The notes: generated from the sequence alone by a model not told the origin. A stretch of DNA of 64,000 nt from Lasiosphaeris hirsuta (GCA_030549175.1 JAUKUA010000004.1:3224001-3288000); one strand, 5' to 3'. Positions 33,813 through 44,608 are shown, counted from the first letter of the stretch. Made by a program: numbers and translations.

Positions 33813-34959
33813 ATGATTCCTTACAATAGCTTTGTCACGGCAGATTTAAGACATAAAGAAAGACATGAGTGTTGTTGGATTAGACAAATAGGAAGTTGTT
33901 CACTGTCTTGGACAAAGAGAAGAGAGGTAGATGAGTGTTTCATTGGAGAAATGCAACATAGGCACAAATGTCATCGGGTCGATATACAGTGGTGGCCAGG
34001 TTCAGTGTCCTCATGGCTGCATGTGAAATCTTACGGCTTTAAGAGCGCGTTACAGGACAGTACCAGTTTAGCTCACCTCGGAAATCTGGCCGGCAGGCTT
34101 CAAAATGCGATATGCCGGCTATTGCAGTCCGGAAGTGGAAAGCGTCTTGTCCTTACCAGCCACAGTCTTGGCGGGCTACTCATCAAGGAGGCACTAATTC
34201 AAATCGCTGAACCTGACTCCGAGCCGGTAATAATTGACCTCGTTGCTGGATGTCTTTCTTTCGGCGTCCCTAACGATGGTATGGACATCGGGCCGCTGAT
34301 CCCCATGGTCAACAATCAGCCGAACCGGTCCCTTTTGGAGTCACTGGCTACGATGAACTCCCAAATTCCGGGACCCCAGAAGCGGAATTTCTCCAGGATG
34401 TTGAGCCGATCGGATTTTGAGATCTTCTGTTTCTTCGAGACAAGGTTGTCACCAACCGCAGTTAAGGTATATACTCTCTAATTTCTAGAAGTAGCCGTAT
34501 TGAGCCGTTGCAGGATCCAATAACCGCGGATTATACGATGACCAGCCCTCCCTGATGTCTCGTTACCGACTTGGCATCAATAGCGTCAACGTACTGGAAT
34601 CAGGGCCGGTGGAAGGAAGCCGAGGTGCTAGAGGCAATAAGCAACCTGGCATCAACATACTGGAGCCAAGGCGGATGGAAGGAGGCTGAGGGGCTAGAAC
34701 GACGGAATATGACATTTGTTCCAGGGTGCTGGGAGAGAAGCATTCAGAGACACTTACAAGCATGGCCAACCTGGCATCTACTTGGAAAAGTCTAGGTTGT
34801 CTTAAGGAAGCGCTGCACTTGATGCGTCGGTGTGTCGAGTTTCAGCAGCAAATACTCGGCCCAGACCATCCCCGTACGGTGTCTACATTTTCTAAAGTGC
34901 GTCGATGGGAAGTAGCGAGTCGTCGCTCTCATGATGAAACAACTGGCATACCGGAGTGA
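33813..34959 (+). pseudogene. Remnant of an NLR-like gene: alpha/beta hydrolase joined to TPR repeats
   Basis: The first part (33813-34466) encodes the C-terminal two-thirds of a SERAC1/lipase-type alpha/beta hydrolase, with the nucleophile elbow SHSLGGLLIKEAL and the downstream CLSFGVPNDGMDIG and FEIFCFFETRLSPTAVK. An intron-like segment (34467-34513; GTATAT to GCAG) would lead in frame into DPITADYTMTSPP, then a TGA at 34553-34555, then CLVT, and straight into TPR repeats (ASTYWNQGRWKEAE, LASTYWSQGGWKEAE). The TPR frame then shifts: a second frame from about 34726 carries LGEKHSETLTSMANLAS and LGPDHPRTVSTFS. In intact fungal NLR proteins of this type an NB-ARC or NACHT domain lies between the two parts; here it is absent. 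The normal VFVHGL-type hydrolase start is also missing. Confidence 0.72.
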
Positions 34960-36015
34960 ACGGGCAATAGATTGGCTTCTCTATGTAGCATCTTCAGTCA
35001 CCAGTTGATAGGTGAGTTACATATCAATTTCATTGTTGGATCACAGCGGTCTTTCAAATATTTAATTGGTTTGCACAGCATATGGGCGTGTTGTGGACGA
35101 GGGTAAGTAGCTGAATGAAGAAGAAAGGCAGATGCTTAAAGTTAAGAAAGCGGACATTGACGGTATCCACAGAAAAAGGGGGCAACTGCAAAGGAAGAAA
35201 CTCTACGGATGAGTATACACTCAGGACATCACACAGAGACCATTTAGGATGCGGTGTATTTTGGTAACTGCTCAATACGAATGCGCACACCGAGCTAGGT
35301 GGGAGAGCCTCGATGCCGAACAAGGGCCTAGATTCTGACGACGGGACAGGCCTGTCCCAGACCTGTGACGGGTCATGGGGGTTGCAGTGGGACAGCTCTC
35401 TTGGTCGGTGCCTGGCCCAGGGTGGAAATTTTGCCATTTACCCTCACCCCATACACGAAGCGTGCATAGGGTCTTGTTAGTGCTGACATGAGTGCCCAGT
35501 TTGGTCTTTACCCAAAAACTAAAAAGCTCAGAACTCCCAGGCTGTGATTAATTGATATCTAGGTGTGTGAAGATCGAAGTTAATGCTGCACTACTATAAG
35601 TACTATACTGTGCCATATTCATGTTGCTGAGAGCAGTCGTCACATGGCATTGGAAGATTGTGTGCCAAGACGACTATAAAATCATTCCAAGTGTGCATGC
35701 ACTGCAGGGGCTGTTATTAGCGCGGGACTCAGGGGTTCGCGAATTGCGCCGAAGGCGGCAGCATCAGCCCGGTCAAAATTGGCGGCCGGGAATGGGAGTG
35801 CTAACCGGGTCGATTACTTGACAGGCAAACAGTTAAAACTACGACAGCCCCAATATTATTAGTATTGGGGCTGATATCACTTTTGCTCTCATGTTCGTCA
35901 AGCTGTGACGTCTTTCCTTGGCACACTCCTTTCTGTCCAGTCCGGTACATTCGTTTCACTGACCGATATTCATTCATTCATTGATCCATTCGTTTTTGTT
36001 TTATTCTAGGTAGAG
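34960..36015. other. Region upstream of the AA14 gene
   Basis: No coding sequence recognised. It is AT-richer than the neighbouring genes and may contain more of the decayed island on its left. A perfect 11-bp inverted repeat is listed separately. The stretch 35900-36015 is the probable core promoter and leader of the AA14 gene. Confidence 0.5.
35845..35873. repeat. Perfect 11-bp inverted repeat (hairpin)
   Basis: CAGCCCCAATA (35845-35855) and TATTGGGGCTG (35863-35873) are perfect reverse complements around a seven-base AT-rich loop. It lies 143 bp before the AA14 start codon. It could be a binding site for a dimeric regulator, a cruciform, or a relic of a transposon end. Confidence 0.7.
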
Positions 36016-38449
36016 ATGCTCTTCGAGGCGGCTGTCGTTGCCGCCCTGGCGACGGGGGCAAAGGCGCATGTGGCTGCGTGGGCAAATGGCATGTACTGCA
36101 AGGCAAGTAGTACCTTCCCTGGCTAACTACCGACCTACCTACCTTGCCCCTAACCATTCTGGGACCCGCAGGGAGGAAATAACGCCTCGGTCGACAATCA
36201 AAATACCAACACCGCCGTCGTTCCCTTGTACAACCTCCCCTTTGGGGATTTCTGGATGCAGCATGACAGGGGCTGCGACAAAGTACCTCCTCCCAGCGGC
36301 GAGTATCTCGACCTCCCGGCGGGCGGCAAGTTCAAGGTCGAGCTGGCACACAACCGTGGGCAGACAACCCTGTCGTTTGGTGGCCAGTACGTGTCCGACT
36401 GGCTCGATGGCCAGCAGCATCCCGAGGACTGGCAGGGAGAGAATGCTGGCGACTGCTTGAGCGATGGCATTATGCATGCCCAGAACTTCCAGACAACCTC
36501 GGGCACAGCATTTGCCATCTCGTACAATTCCGATATCTCAAAGGTTGCGCTCGACAATCTGGTCGTTTTCACCGTGACGCCAAAGTGAGCACCGACCTTC
36601 TGGGCTCTCTAATCCGAACCGTGCTGATGTTTTCAAACAGTTCCCCATGGAAGCGTGAGACCTGGTATGACGTTCCGGCGGATATGCCCCCGTGTCCAGC
36701 TGGCGGTTGCTACTGTGCCTGGCTATGGGTTCCTCTCGGCTGTGAGTGATCATCACGCCCATCACTTCAGCGATACACAAGTACCCAGCTATTGGCTAAC
36801 ATTGCTGACACTTGCTAAATTGCAGGCGGCATTCAAAACATTTACATGCAAAACTTCAGATGCCGTGTCACGGGAAGCACGTCGACGAAGCAACTCGGAG
36901 TAGCCAAGCCACCCGTGTACTGTGCCGACGACCAGAGTAAGTGTATCAAGGGGCCGAAGCAAATCGTCGTCTGGCATCGTAAGTAAGCATGACTAAATTC
37001 ACCAAGGTCTATGAGTCGACGCGCTGACAGGTTGCTGATAGAGCAAACGGGCAATAATGTTGACCCGCCGTCCGGTGGAATCCCTGTCTACAATGCTAAA
37101 ATGGGCTACAACCCGGGCGCCCAAACCGACATCTTTGTGGGAGACGAGGACAAAACACCTCCCCCGGCTGTCATCAAGAAGGCGGACAGCTATGTGGGGT
37201 GCTATGTGGACTCGGGCAACCCTCGCATCTTCTCCGTCGTGAACCAGATCGGGGAGAGCATGACGCCCGAGGTTTGCCTGCAAGCGTGTACCAAGAACGG
37301 GTACAAGTATGCCGGTATTGAGGATGGACACGAATGCTGGTGCGGCCAGACGGTCCCCTCAACCCAGGTGACCGACTCGCAATGCTCCAAGATGTGTACC
37401 GGCTCCGTTCAGACATGTGGCGGGCCTAGCCTCATGGAGATTTACTCGACTGGCATCACGGCCCCGCTCCCTCTCCCGCCGCTGCCGCCGGCGTCCTGGA
37501 GTCCGGTCGGCTGCTTCTTTGATCCCGTCAACCCCCGGGCGCTTCCCGATAGACAGGAGATTTCAGGCCGCGTCTCCGTGGCCAATTGCCTTGCCGCATG
37601 CAGTGGCTCTGCCTACGCTGGAGTCGAGAATGGTCAGGAGTGCTACTGTGGCACCTCGCTCGACGGAGTTCAACAGGCCCCCAACGCCGAGTGCAACATG
37701 CTTTGCGTGGGCGACTCGAGGGTTCTATGTGGCGGCAACGCTCGGCTCAATATCTACGGTCATGTGCCGGTGTCATCTTCTTCGTCTTCGACTTTCCCGG
37801 CTTCCTCGACGTCTTCAACCTCTTCTAGTTCATCTACCAAGTCCACTAGCACCTCTACTAGTACTTCTACTTCATCGAAATCCTCCAGCAGCTCACTCAG
37901 CACTTCCACAAAGTCCACCAGCACTTCTACTTCGTCGACAAAGTCCAGTTCTACCACCTCTACCGCGCATCCCGCGGCCACCCCAACAACGTTTACTATG
38001 GTGAGCGTCTACCAAATTATCTGCACCCGATGTGCCATATTTCATAACTAACAAATGTACTTTGAATGGCAGTTGTACATCTGCCAGTTGACGAATTGGG
38101 CCAAGCCCTGTGCCAATGTTCAAATCCATCACGCTTCGGCGTGTGTGAGTTTCAAGAACATCCTGACTGACTAGTAAGTCCTGGAATCTTGTCAAGACAT
38201 GGACCCGTGGCTAACAACGTGATTTAGCTATCACAACTTTCGGTCGGCTGGACCTGATACTGGAAAATGTGTGCTGTACAAGTAAGGAGCCCCGAAATGA
38301 TTGATCAGTATAATGATTGAGTCTAACCGAACTGCAATAGCTCCGGCAACTGCGCCGCCGGTGTCGAGACTTACAACCTCCAGTACCCTGGAGTGGCTAC
38401 TTTCGGAAGCCAGAACGCTCACTGGGGCTCGGTCAAATGCACGCCCTAG
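36016..38449 (+). CDS. AA14-type lytic polysaccharide monooxygenase with two WSC domains and a cysteine-rich C-terminal domain
   Basis: Eight exons: 36016-36102, 36172-36584, 36641-36741, 36826-36978, 37042-38000, 38073-38173, 38228-38281 and 38341-38449, giving 658 residues. A 17-residue signal peptide ends at AKA, leaving His18 as the mature N-terminus ([11 protein letters not shown]). This is the first half of the copper histidine brace; H131 in IMHAQNF is the likely second. Segments [29 protein letters not shown] and [11 protein letters not shown] match AA14 enzymes, described as oxidising xylan on cellulose. Two WSC domains follow (about 302-390 and 404-490), each with the Cys spacing of carbohydrate-binding WSC modules, then a Ser/Thr linker (about 493-570). 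The last 87 residues have six cysteines. Intron 1 needs a GC donor (AAG|GCAAGT); every other intron is GT-AG and all frames close. Confidence 0.88.
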
Positions 38450-39044
38450 ATATATAGGTGGTCAAGATGATGCCCGGGTTCAATATAGCAAAATCAATAG
38501 AAGTCCCTTTCTGGCGGCAGGAATATCCTAGCTCATATTTAAGAGACGAGGATATTAAGTTGAATATGAATCATTGAGGCAATGCGGCCGTGCCCTTTCG
38601 TATCACCAACCCGCTTGTCGAGCTCTCGGGTACAATGTATGGTCCTCGCAGCTGGCAACATGGCGAATTTACGTGGGACATAGGCTGCTAAAGCCCAGTG
38701 GTGCACCCCTGACCAAGGCAGTTGCTAATTATACACTTGGCTGACCAAATGCAGGTTGGACGGCAGTGTGGACGGAACCACGCAGATTGGGGGTATTTAG
38801 GGCGCCGGGGTAGGGGTCTGGGTGATGGGCGCTTGAGATGGGCCAATGGTGGCGGCGAGATGGTCATGCTAATAAGCGCCGGAATCTTTCTGCCTGACTG
38901 CAATCACCATCCATGCACATTGGAGAGCCGGCAGACAACCTTGGGTAAGAAATCATAAAACCATTGCCATGTCCGGCACATGCAGTTCCAATCCAGCCGT
39001 GATCGATTCATATCGATTCATACAGGCAAGTCGTGTGAAAGAAG
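38450..39044. other. Intergenic region between the AA14 and DOMON-b561 genes
   Basis: 595 bp without a recognised gene. It holds the 3' UTR of the AA14 gene and the promoter of the DOMON-b561 gene; both genes read in the same direction, so they are separate transcription units. Confidence 0.55.
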
Positions 39045-40658
39045 ATGGCGTCGGTTGAGAGATCTCCAAGGGGCCGTCCCGCCTTGACATGGTCATGGCT
39101 GCTGCTTTGTGAGTCGCGTTGCCGATTGAATACAGTGAACTACAATGGCTGACAATCAAACTCCTCCAACGAAAAGGCGTCGCTTTGCAGCTACAACTTG
39201 CCAGCGCTGCTGTCTCGACCCTGTTCATCAATGACACCAACACACAGATATCAATCCATCTTCCACCAGACTCGGATGATGTGAACTTTTATGTTTCGTC
39301 ACCCGACTGGTACCAGTACACAGCCATCGGTTTCGGCTCGACCATGGCGAACTCGCTGATATTGGTCATGTATTCCGCCGCAGACACTCGCCGTAAGTCC
39401 CTATCACCAGCTTACCTATCCTGCGAATCGGGACTCTAACAAGATGCAGGCGTGACGGTCAGCCCGCGGTTCACCACGTGAGCTCCCATCCTCAATCACC
39501 ACCCCTTGGCAAGCGCGAATCGTAACTAACCTGTCAAACAGAGGTAACACGGAACCCGTCTTCTCTCCCTCGGTCAAGCTCACCGTCCACGACACCTCGG
39601 CCGTCCGGTCCTTTGATATGGTGGTCAACGCCACCTGCCACGGGTGCCGCTCCTGGGCGACAGGCTCCATCGACGCCAAGTCGACAACCCAGCCCATGAT
39701 CTTCGCCAACGGCCCCGGCATCTCCCTCAACTCGGATGACCCGGCGGCCGGAATCCGGCGGCACATCGGCTACGGTACCATCCCCCACGTCCCCAAATAC
39801 CAGAAACCCACTGACAGATCAAACCCCAGGCCGCTTCAACGTGGACATGGTCCGCGCAACAGGCGCGGGCGGCATCGGCACCCCGTCCAACGCGACCGTC
39901 GGCGCGGCGCTCTTGGCCGATGGCATTTATCATGTCAACGACAAGGCGGCAACAGCGCACGGCGTCATCTTCGTCATTGCGGCGCTGATCATCGCGCCGT
40001 TCGACTCGCTCGTCGCGGGCGCACTGAGCCGCTGGCCGACGCTGCATGCGTTCAGCGCGACCTTTTATCTGCTCTTTGTCATTGGCGCGCTGGTGCCTGG
40101 CATCATTGTTAGTCGGGAGCATATTGCCGTAAGTCTTTTTTTTTTCTTTTTGTAAGAAAGGATTCGTGGGAGGGTGGGGCTGATGGTTGGGCGTAGACGC
40201 AGCACTTCGGGACGGGGCATCAAGTCCTAGGGCTGCTTACCGTTGCGCTCATGGGCGTCATGTTCTTCTGGGGTATCGCCCTGGCTGTCATCAGGAAGAG
40301 CGCCAAGAATAGGGGCCAGGACCCGCCCGAGAAGAGCCGGGTGCTCAGCCTGGTGCACAGGTGGGTGGGCAGGCTGGTTTGGTTGCTGTTCATCATCAAC
40401 GGCGGAATGTAAGTCGCGCGCCCCAGGGTTTTTGGGGGCCATTGCAGTAACTGACTAGGTGGAAATAGCGGACTGAAGCTGGCGGAGAGGAGTCATTTGT
40501 TCTTGATGGGCTACGGCGTCTTGGCGGGAGGCATGGTGGTCTTCCTGCTACCCATCTACTTTTGCGTGTGGAGGTACTCGAAGCACAAGAGGGAGAAGCA
40601 AGAGGAGGACTCGCACGAGCTGCACAACACCCAGAGCATTTACAACCATGATTATTAA
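39045..40658 (+). CDS. Secreted DOMON haem domain fused to cytochrome b561 membrane domain
   Basis: Seven exons: 39045-39108, 39177-39392, 39450-39477, 39542-39774, 39830-40128, 40197-40408 and 40469-40658, giving 413 residues. The first intron is inferred from GTGAGT, a CTGAC branch element and an AAAAG acceptor; it joins a basic start (MASVERSPRGRPALTWSWLLL) to a hydrophobic stretch, making a signal peptide. The DOMON domain (about 35-185) resembles the cytochrome domain of cellobiose dehydrogenase, with candidate haem ligands M78 (GFGSTM) and H177 (RRHIGYG) and a CHGC pair. The b561 part has membrane helices with the four expected haem histidines H224, H253, H288 and H334. The tail is charged and cytoplasmic. 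It likely moves electrons from cytosol to the outer haem. The neighbouring AA14 gene makes a role as copper-enzyme reductant plausible but unproven. Confidence 0.85.
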
Positions 40659-41441
40659 GATGGGCCCGTGTGTTATGCACACTTCGGGGTTTCCAGGTTG
40701 CTCTTTCCTCGATTGCTTTCATAGGTACACGGCGTAGTCAGGTATTTCGTATCAGGGTGTGTTTTGGTTTGACGTTGCAGGGATGCCGGGTTCATCCTGT
40801 AGCGCTGGAGTTCGGGTTTATACCAGGCAGCAAGTGCAGGTTGATTTCAAATACCAGTTCAATCTCTGATCGGACGACTTTGGCAGATGCCTTCCTGCTT
40901 GTAGATACCTAAAAAGGTAGCTTTCGGGAATCATGGCATCATTCGGATTGAATATGATAATCAAGAGTGCACTAGACAGAAGGCAAGCAACCAGGCTTCA
41001 GGCATCTGAGTAGTGGTGCTACGCTCTTGCGACTCTCAATGTGCGATATCACTCAATTAACTGTTCAATGAGAAACGGGAAACACCCAAACCCAACTCGC
41101 CGTCGGGGTTTCAACCAAAAATACACTTTGATCTTGCTAGCGCTAGACGTGGTAGCAGAGAGAGGATGCATAGAGTGTAAGTGGATCGTCTTGGGTCGCA
41201 ACACAGCTATTGCTATAACTCTTCGTCTTGGCACACACTATCAGCATGCCGATACGTTTCTGGAAGATTGATATCTGCTCCCGACGCAGGACCAGATTCG
41301 GCACTAGGGGGTATCGTTAGTTTTCAGAGACAACATGTATTTAGCTGTTGAAGATGTGATATAAACACATTACGCACGCTCCAGTTCGAAGACACTAGAC
41401 CATCAGCCACTACCGATACCATCAGCTTCAACATCCGCACC
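40659..41441. other. Intergenic region
   Basis: No gene recognised; short frames only. A TATA-like GATATAAAC lies near 41358-41366, about 80 bp before the ATG at 41442, and probably serves the small secreted-protein locus. Confidence 0.5.
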
Positions 41442-41771
41442 ATGGTTTCCTCAAAGTTCCTCGTCGGCCTTGTCGCCCTTGCCGCCATCACGGTAGCAAC
41501 AAGTCATTCCCCACACTTGAAGCCCAACCCGGTGACCGCACCCGCTAACCCATCACAGGCGGCCGTCGAAGACGCGGCCAGCTCCATCCCAGAACACCAG
41601 CGACAAAGATCCTCGGTTCCTTCAGCGATATTGCTGCTGGCGCGCAGCATATCTATAACAAGTGCAACAAGCGGGTACCTAATGGCCAGTGGACGGACCT
41701 ACACCAAAGTGGCTGGGCAGGTGTTTTACAAGAATAATTGGAATGTTGTTGTGCACCGTGGCAGCTGCTGA
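41442..41771 (+). CDS. Small secreted protein locus, structure uncertain
   Basis: The open frame starts with a clear signal peptide (MVSSKFLVGLVALAAITVA) and runs 109 codons. Two things suggest the simple frame is wrong. First, 41493-41560 looks like an intron (GTAGCA donor, CGCTAAC branch, CACAG acceptor), which would be in frame. Second, the other frame from about 41608 to the stop at 41735-41737 reads far more like protein: ILGSFSDIAAGAQHIYNK followed by NGQWTDLHQSGWAGVLQE. The two good parts differ by one base, so either a small insertion or deletion has broken the gene or the reference carries an error. I do not recognise the family. A TATA-like box upstream fits a strongly expressed small secreted protein. 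Confidence 0.4.
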   Translation: MVSSKFLVGLVALAAITVATSHSPHLKPNPVTAPANPSQAAVEDAASSIPEHQRQRSSVPSAILLLARSISITSATSGYLMASGRTYTKVAGQVFYKNNWNVVVHRGSC

Positions 41772-42343
41772 TTGTACTGCCCGCTTTCGCTGGTGTGGTT
41801 GTGGTTTGTGCTATGTACTAAGGTACCCGACTGTTGCTCGGCTGGCATCACGCAAGCTTGCTCCGAGCCAATTGAGAAAATCCTACTTTGGGCCACTGCA
41901 GGTTGGTACCTCATCGCAGAACCAACCACAACTCTCGATCGCCCTCGCGAGAGGCCAAATGCACCATGTGGTTATATTGGGTGGCAATTTTGTAGCACAG
42001 CAGCATGGGCCAAGGCTTCAAACGGGTGACGGCAGGAGGCGGAGTCCCTGTGAAACCCTCGACTCAGTCGAATATGGGCCGAGAGGATGGGATCGGTTGT
42101 GATCATTGTAATCACTCGTCGAATATAGCAAGGGAATATATGCAATAACTCCCGCCCTTTGTAGATCGTCACGCCTCTGCGGGACGCGGCCACACCTATC
42201 TTCTACCATCGTCATCGATGCTGATGATCTTTAAGATGTTCTGCGGTATCACTCCAAACCTGTAACGAAACCAGATCACTGGGGATGGGTAAGATTCAGT
42301 CCTGATCTTCAGCATCGGGCTGATGCTCGTTGAGGCTTGACTG
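41772..42343. other. Intergenic region
   Basis: No gene recognised. It should contain the 3' UTR of the TTC1-like gene, which ends at 42344 on the minus strand. Confidence 0.5.
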
Positions 42344-43457
42344 TTAGACCTTGTCTTTGGCCTGATGGCATTGAGGCTCTGCACCCTCGGAGGTCTTCCC
42401 CTTGTCCGCCCCGGCACTTCCACCCGAGCCCGAGAAGTTCATGCTGTAACCGCCTGTCTTCTCGTCCTGGACCATCTTGAAATTCTCCGTGCTCAGCCCG
42501 AACGGTTTGAGCAACCCATTGCCCAGGTCCTTGAGCTTCCCCCACATCTCGGCCGTCTCGGCCTGCTGCGCTGCCTTGGCTCGCGGCGGCAGCACCCTTA
42601 ACTGAGCCTGCACAATGCGCCTGTCGGCGGCGCCCAGGTTCGCGCTCGGTGGCATGGCCTCGAGCTGCTTGTAGTCGGCCAGTGCCCCCTCGAGGTTCGA
42701 CCAGCCGCCCAGCTCGCTGCGGGCGCGCGCCCGGCGCATCAAGGCCTTGGCGCGGATGCGCGCAATATCGTCCTGCTGCTTCCTGCGCGTGGCATCTGCG
42801 GCGGCGTTGTCAGGATTGGGGATGGAGGGGCCGGCCTTCGCGGCGCCGGCGCTGACAATCTCAATCTCGACAGCATCGTCTTCGTCTTTAGCCTTCTTCT
42901 CGGCCGCTTCCTTCTCGTCGATAGCGGTAGTAAGCCGGCCCAGCCCGTCGAGGGCCGAGGTGGCAGCAGCGACAGCCTCTTTCCACTCTGAGAGTTTCAG
43001 GTGGCAGGCGGCCACGTTGGAGCGCAGCACGGCAAGCTCAAAATCGAGGTAGTTCGGGCAGACGGCCAACGCCTCGTCGTATTTGGCGAGGGCGGCATCG
43101 TATCTCCCCGATGTGAAGAGTGAGTTGGCCTCCGCTTTGTGAGTATTGGATGCTGCAACCATGGACTGTGGACATCGTGGAGCGGTTAGCTTAGGCTCAA
43201 CTAGATAGGGAGTCAATCGAAGGGGAGCCCGGCAGGCAAGGATGAGAGGAAGCGTGTGTGTGATGCGAGGCGGCGCGATGTGATGGTGTGCAGGGGGGGA
43301 AGGGGCGAGGGGCGGAGCTTGCATCTTCGTCCTCGGGCGAGAACTTCTCGGGTTGCTCGCTATCGCCGCTGTCGTCGCCTGGCCGATTGTCGGGAGCCAT
43401 GGGAGACAGGGGAGCCTCACCGCGGCCTGACGTTTTGTTCATGCCATTGGCCGCCAT
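42344..43457 (-). CDS. TTC1-like tetratricopeptide repeat protein
   Basis: Two exons, 43457-43323 and 43165-42344, giving 318 residues. The protein has an acidic, Pro-rich N-terminus, then three TPR units (HKAEANSLFTSGRYDAALAKY, YLDFELAVLRSNVAACHLKL, and IRAKALMRRARARSELG with LADYKQL), matching the TPR repeat protein 1 family of likely Hsp70/Hsp90-linked adaptors. A charged insert with Lys/Glu runs separates repeats two and three, as in other filamentous fungi. The intron (43322-43166, 157 nt) appears to use a GC donor (GAT|GCAAGC) with acceptor ACAG. Joining there gives KFSPEDED followed by SMVAASNTHKAEAN, the same length as the matching segment in relatives as I recall it. No GT donor gives a sensible join. 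Confidence 0.78.
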
Positions 43458-44608
43458 GTTTGCGTCGTGTTGGCTGCAAGACGCGCCGGAAAGACGCAGC
43501 GCAGAGCCAGGCGAGGGCGGCGGAGAAAAGCAGAAGTCGGGTGTCGTCGGTTTGCCCAGCGCCTTCTGCGTTTTCACATGCGATGATGCAGCCTGCAGCT
43601 CGCAGCCCCTCCCCCTCATCTACCCCTCGTCCCCTTCGCGCCGCAGAGTCGCAGAGTAAATTGCCTGGAAAACCGGGATCTGCCTGTCTGGAGAGTGAAC
43701 ACCCACCAAGCCCCATCAAGACATTGATTGACCAGTCCCCTGGCAAGCTTCGAAACCCGCCTCCAAGCCTCGCAAGCTTGCCAGCGTGGAGTCAACTTGA
43801 TCAGCTCCAACGTCCCCTAGCGCGTATGCGACTTTCTTATCTTCCTCGGCTGCTTGGCCACGGCCGTTTCATAGGCACAAACGGCCCGAGAAGTCCCGCC
43901 CGAGGAGCATGCGCTTGTATTGTGCATTACTTGGCTGGATTTCCGTCGCCATGTCGCGTTTTGACGGAGAAGGAATTGAGCAATCGGGAAATGTCGCAGT
44001 GGGCGACGACTGGTAGTAGCCAGGGGCGGCCCACGCGGGGGTGACCTCACTCACCGTGTCAGCCCGCGGGTGGCTGCTGTCCACCGTAACACGGGCCAAA
44101 CCGTGGAGCTGCCGCCTGCTAGGATCCCCCGCACGCAAGCGGCGGCGTGCTTGATGCTTTGGCGCCTTCTCCAACTTTTTCGTCCTAATTCAGTTGTTTC
44201 CACATCTTTTTGTACTGCCCCTCCTTGTATCTCCTCCCCCATTGTCCTCCCTACACTATCCCTCGTGACGACCACCTATCAGCTACTTACCCTACCCTCG
44301 TGAGCTCCTTATCTGAGAGCTGTCATTGATCTAGTCTGAGTCTTGCTGCAGACCCCAGGGCAATTGTGTATCTTGCGCCCTGCAAGTCTTGCATGCTGCA
44401 AGTCCCTACAAGCTCTCGAGGAACCACCTCCAAGTATAAAGTTTCCCAGGCCGACTCTTGCCCAGCTCCCTCGAAGCCCAAGCCCAACCCGAAAGTGTCA
44501 ACCTTCCGCAGACACACAAACGCATATCCTCGGAATACCAATTGCCTACCTCCCATATCCCAAAAAAATCCCACCAAACAAGGAATTGGCTCTACAAGCA
44601 AAATTGCC
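43458..44608. other. Divergent promoter between the TTC1-like and HAD genes
   Basis: 1.15 kb with no recognised gene. Open frames on the plus strand here (43256-44044) are GC-rich and lack motifs. The stretch just before 44609 is rich in C and A and is probably the leader of the HAD gene. Confidence 0.5.

Noticed and set aside
42344..43420. 358-codon version of the TTC1-like gene starting at 43420
   Set aside because: Its first 85 residues are read through the intron and have no family similarity; the 43457 exon supplies the expected acidic N-terminus.
44366..44608. 81-residue N-terminal extension of the HAD protein
   Set aside because: It depends on a GTG start and reads as untranslated leader; the ATG at 44609 has a good context and begins near the conserved domain.
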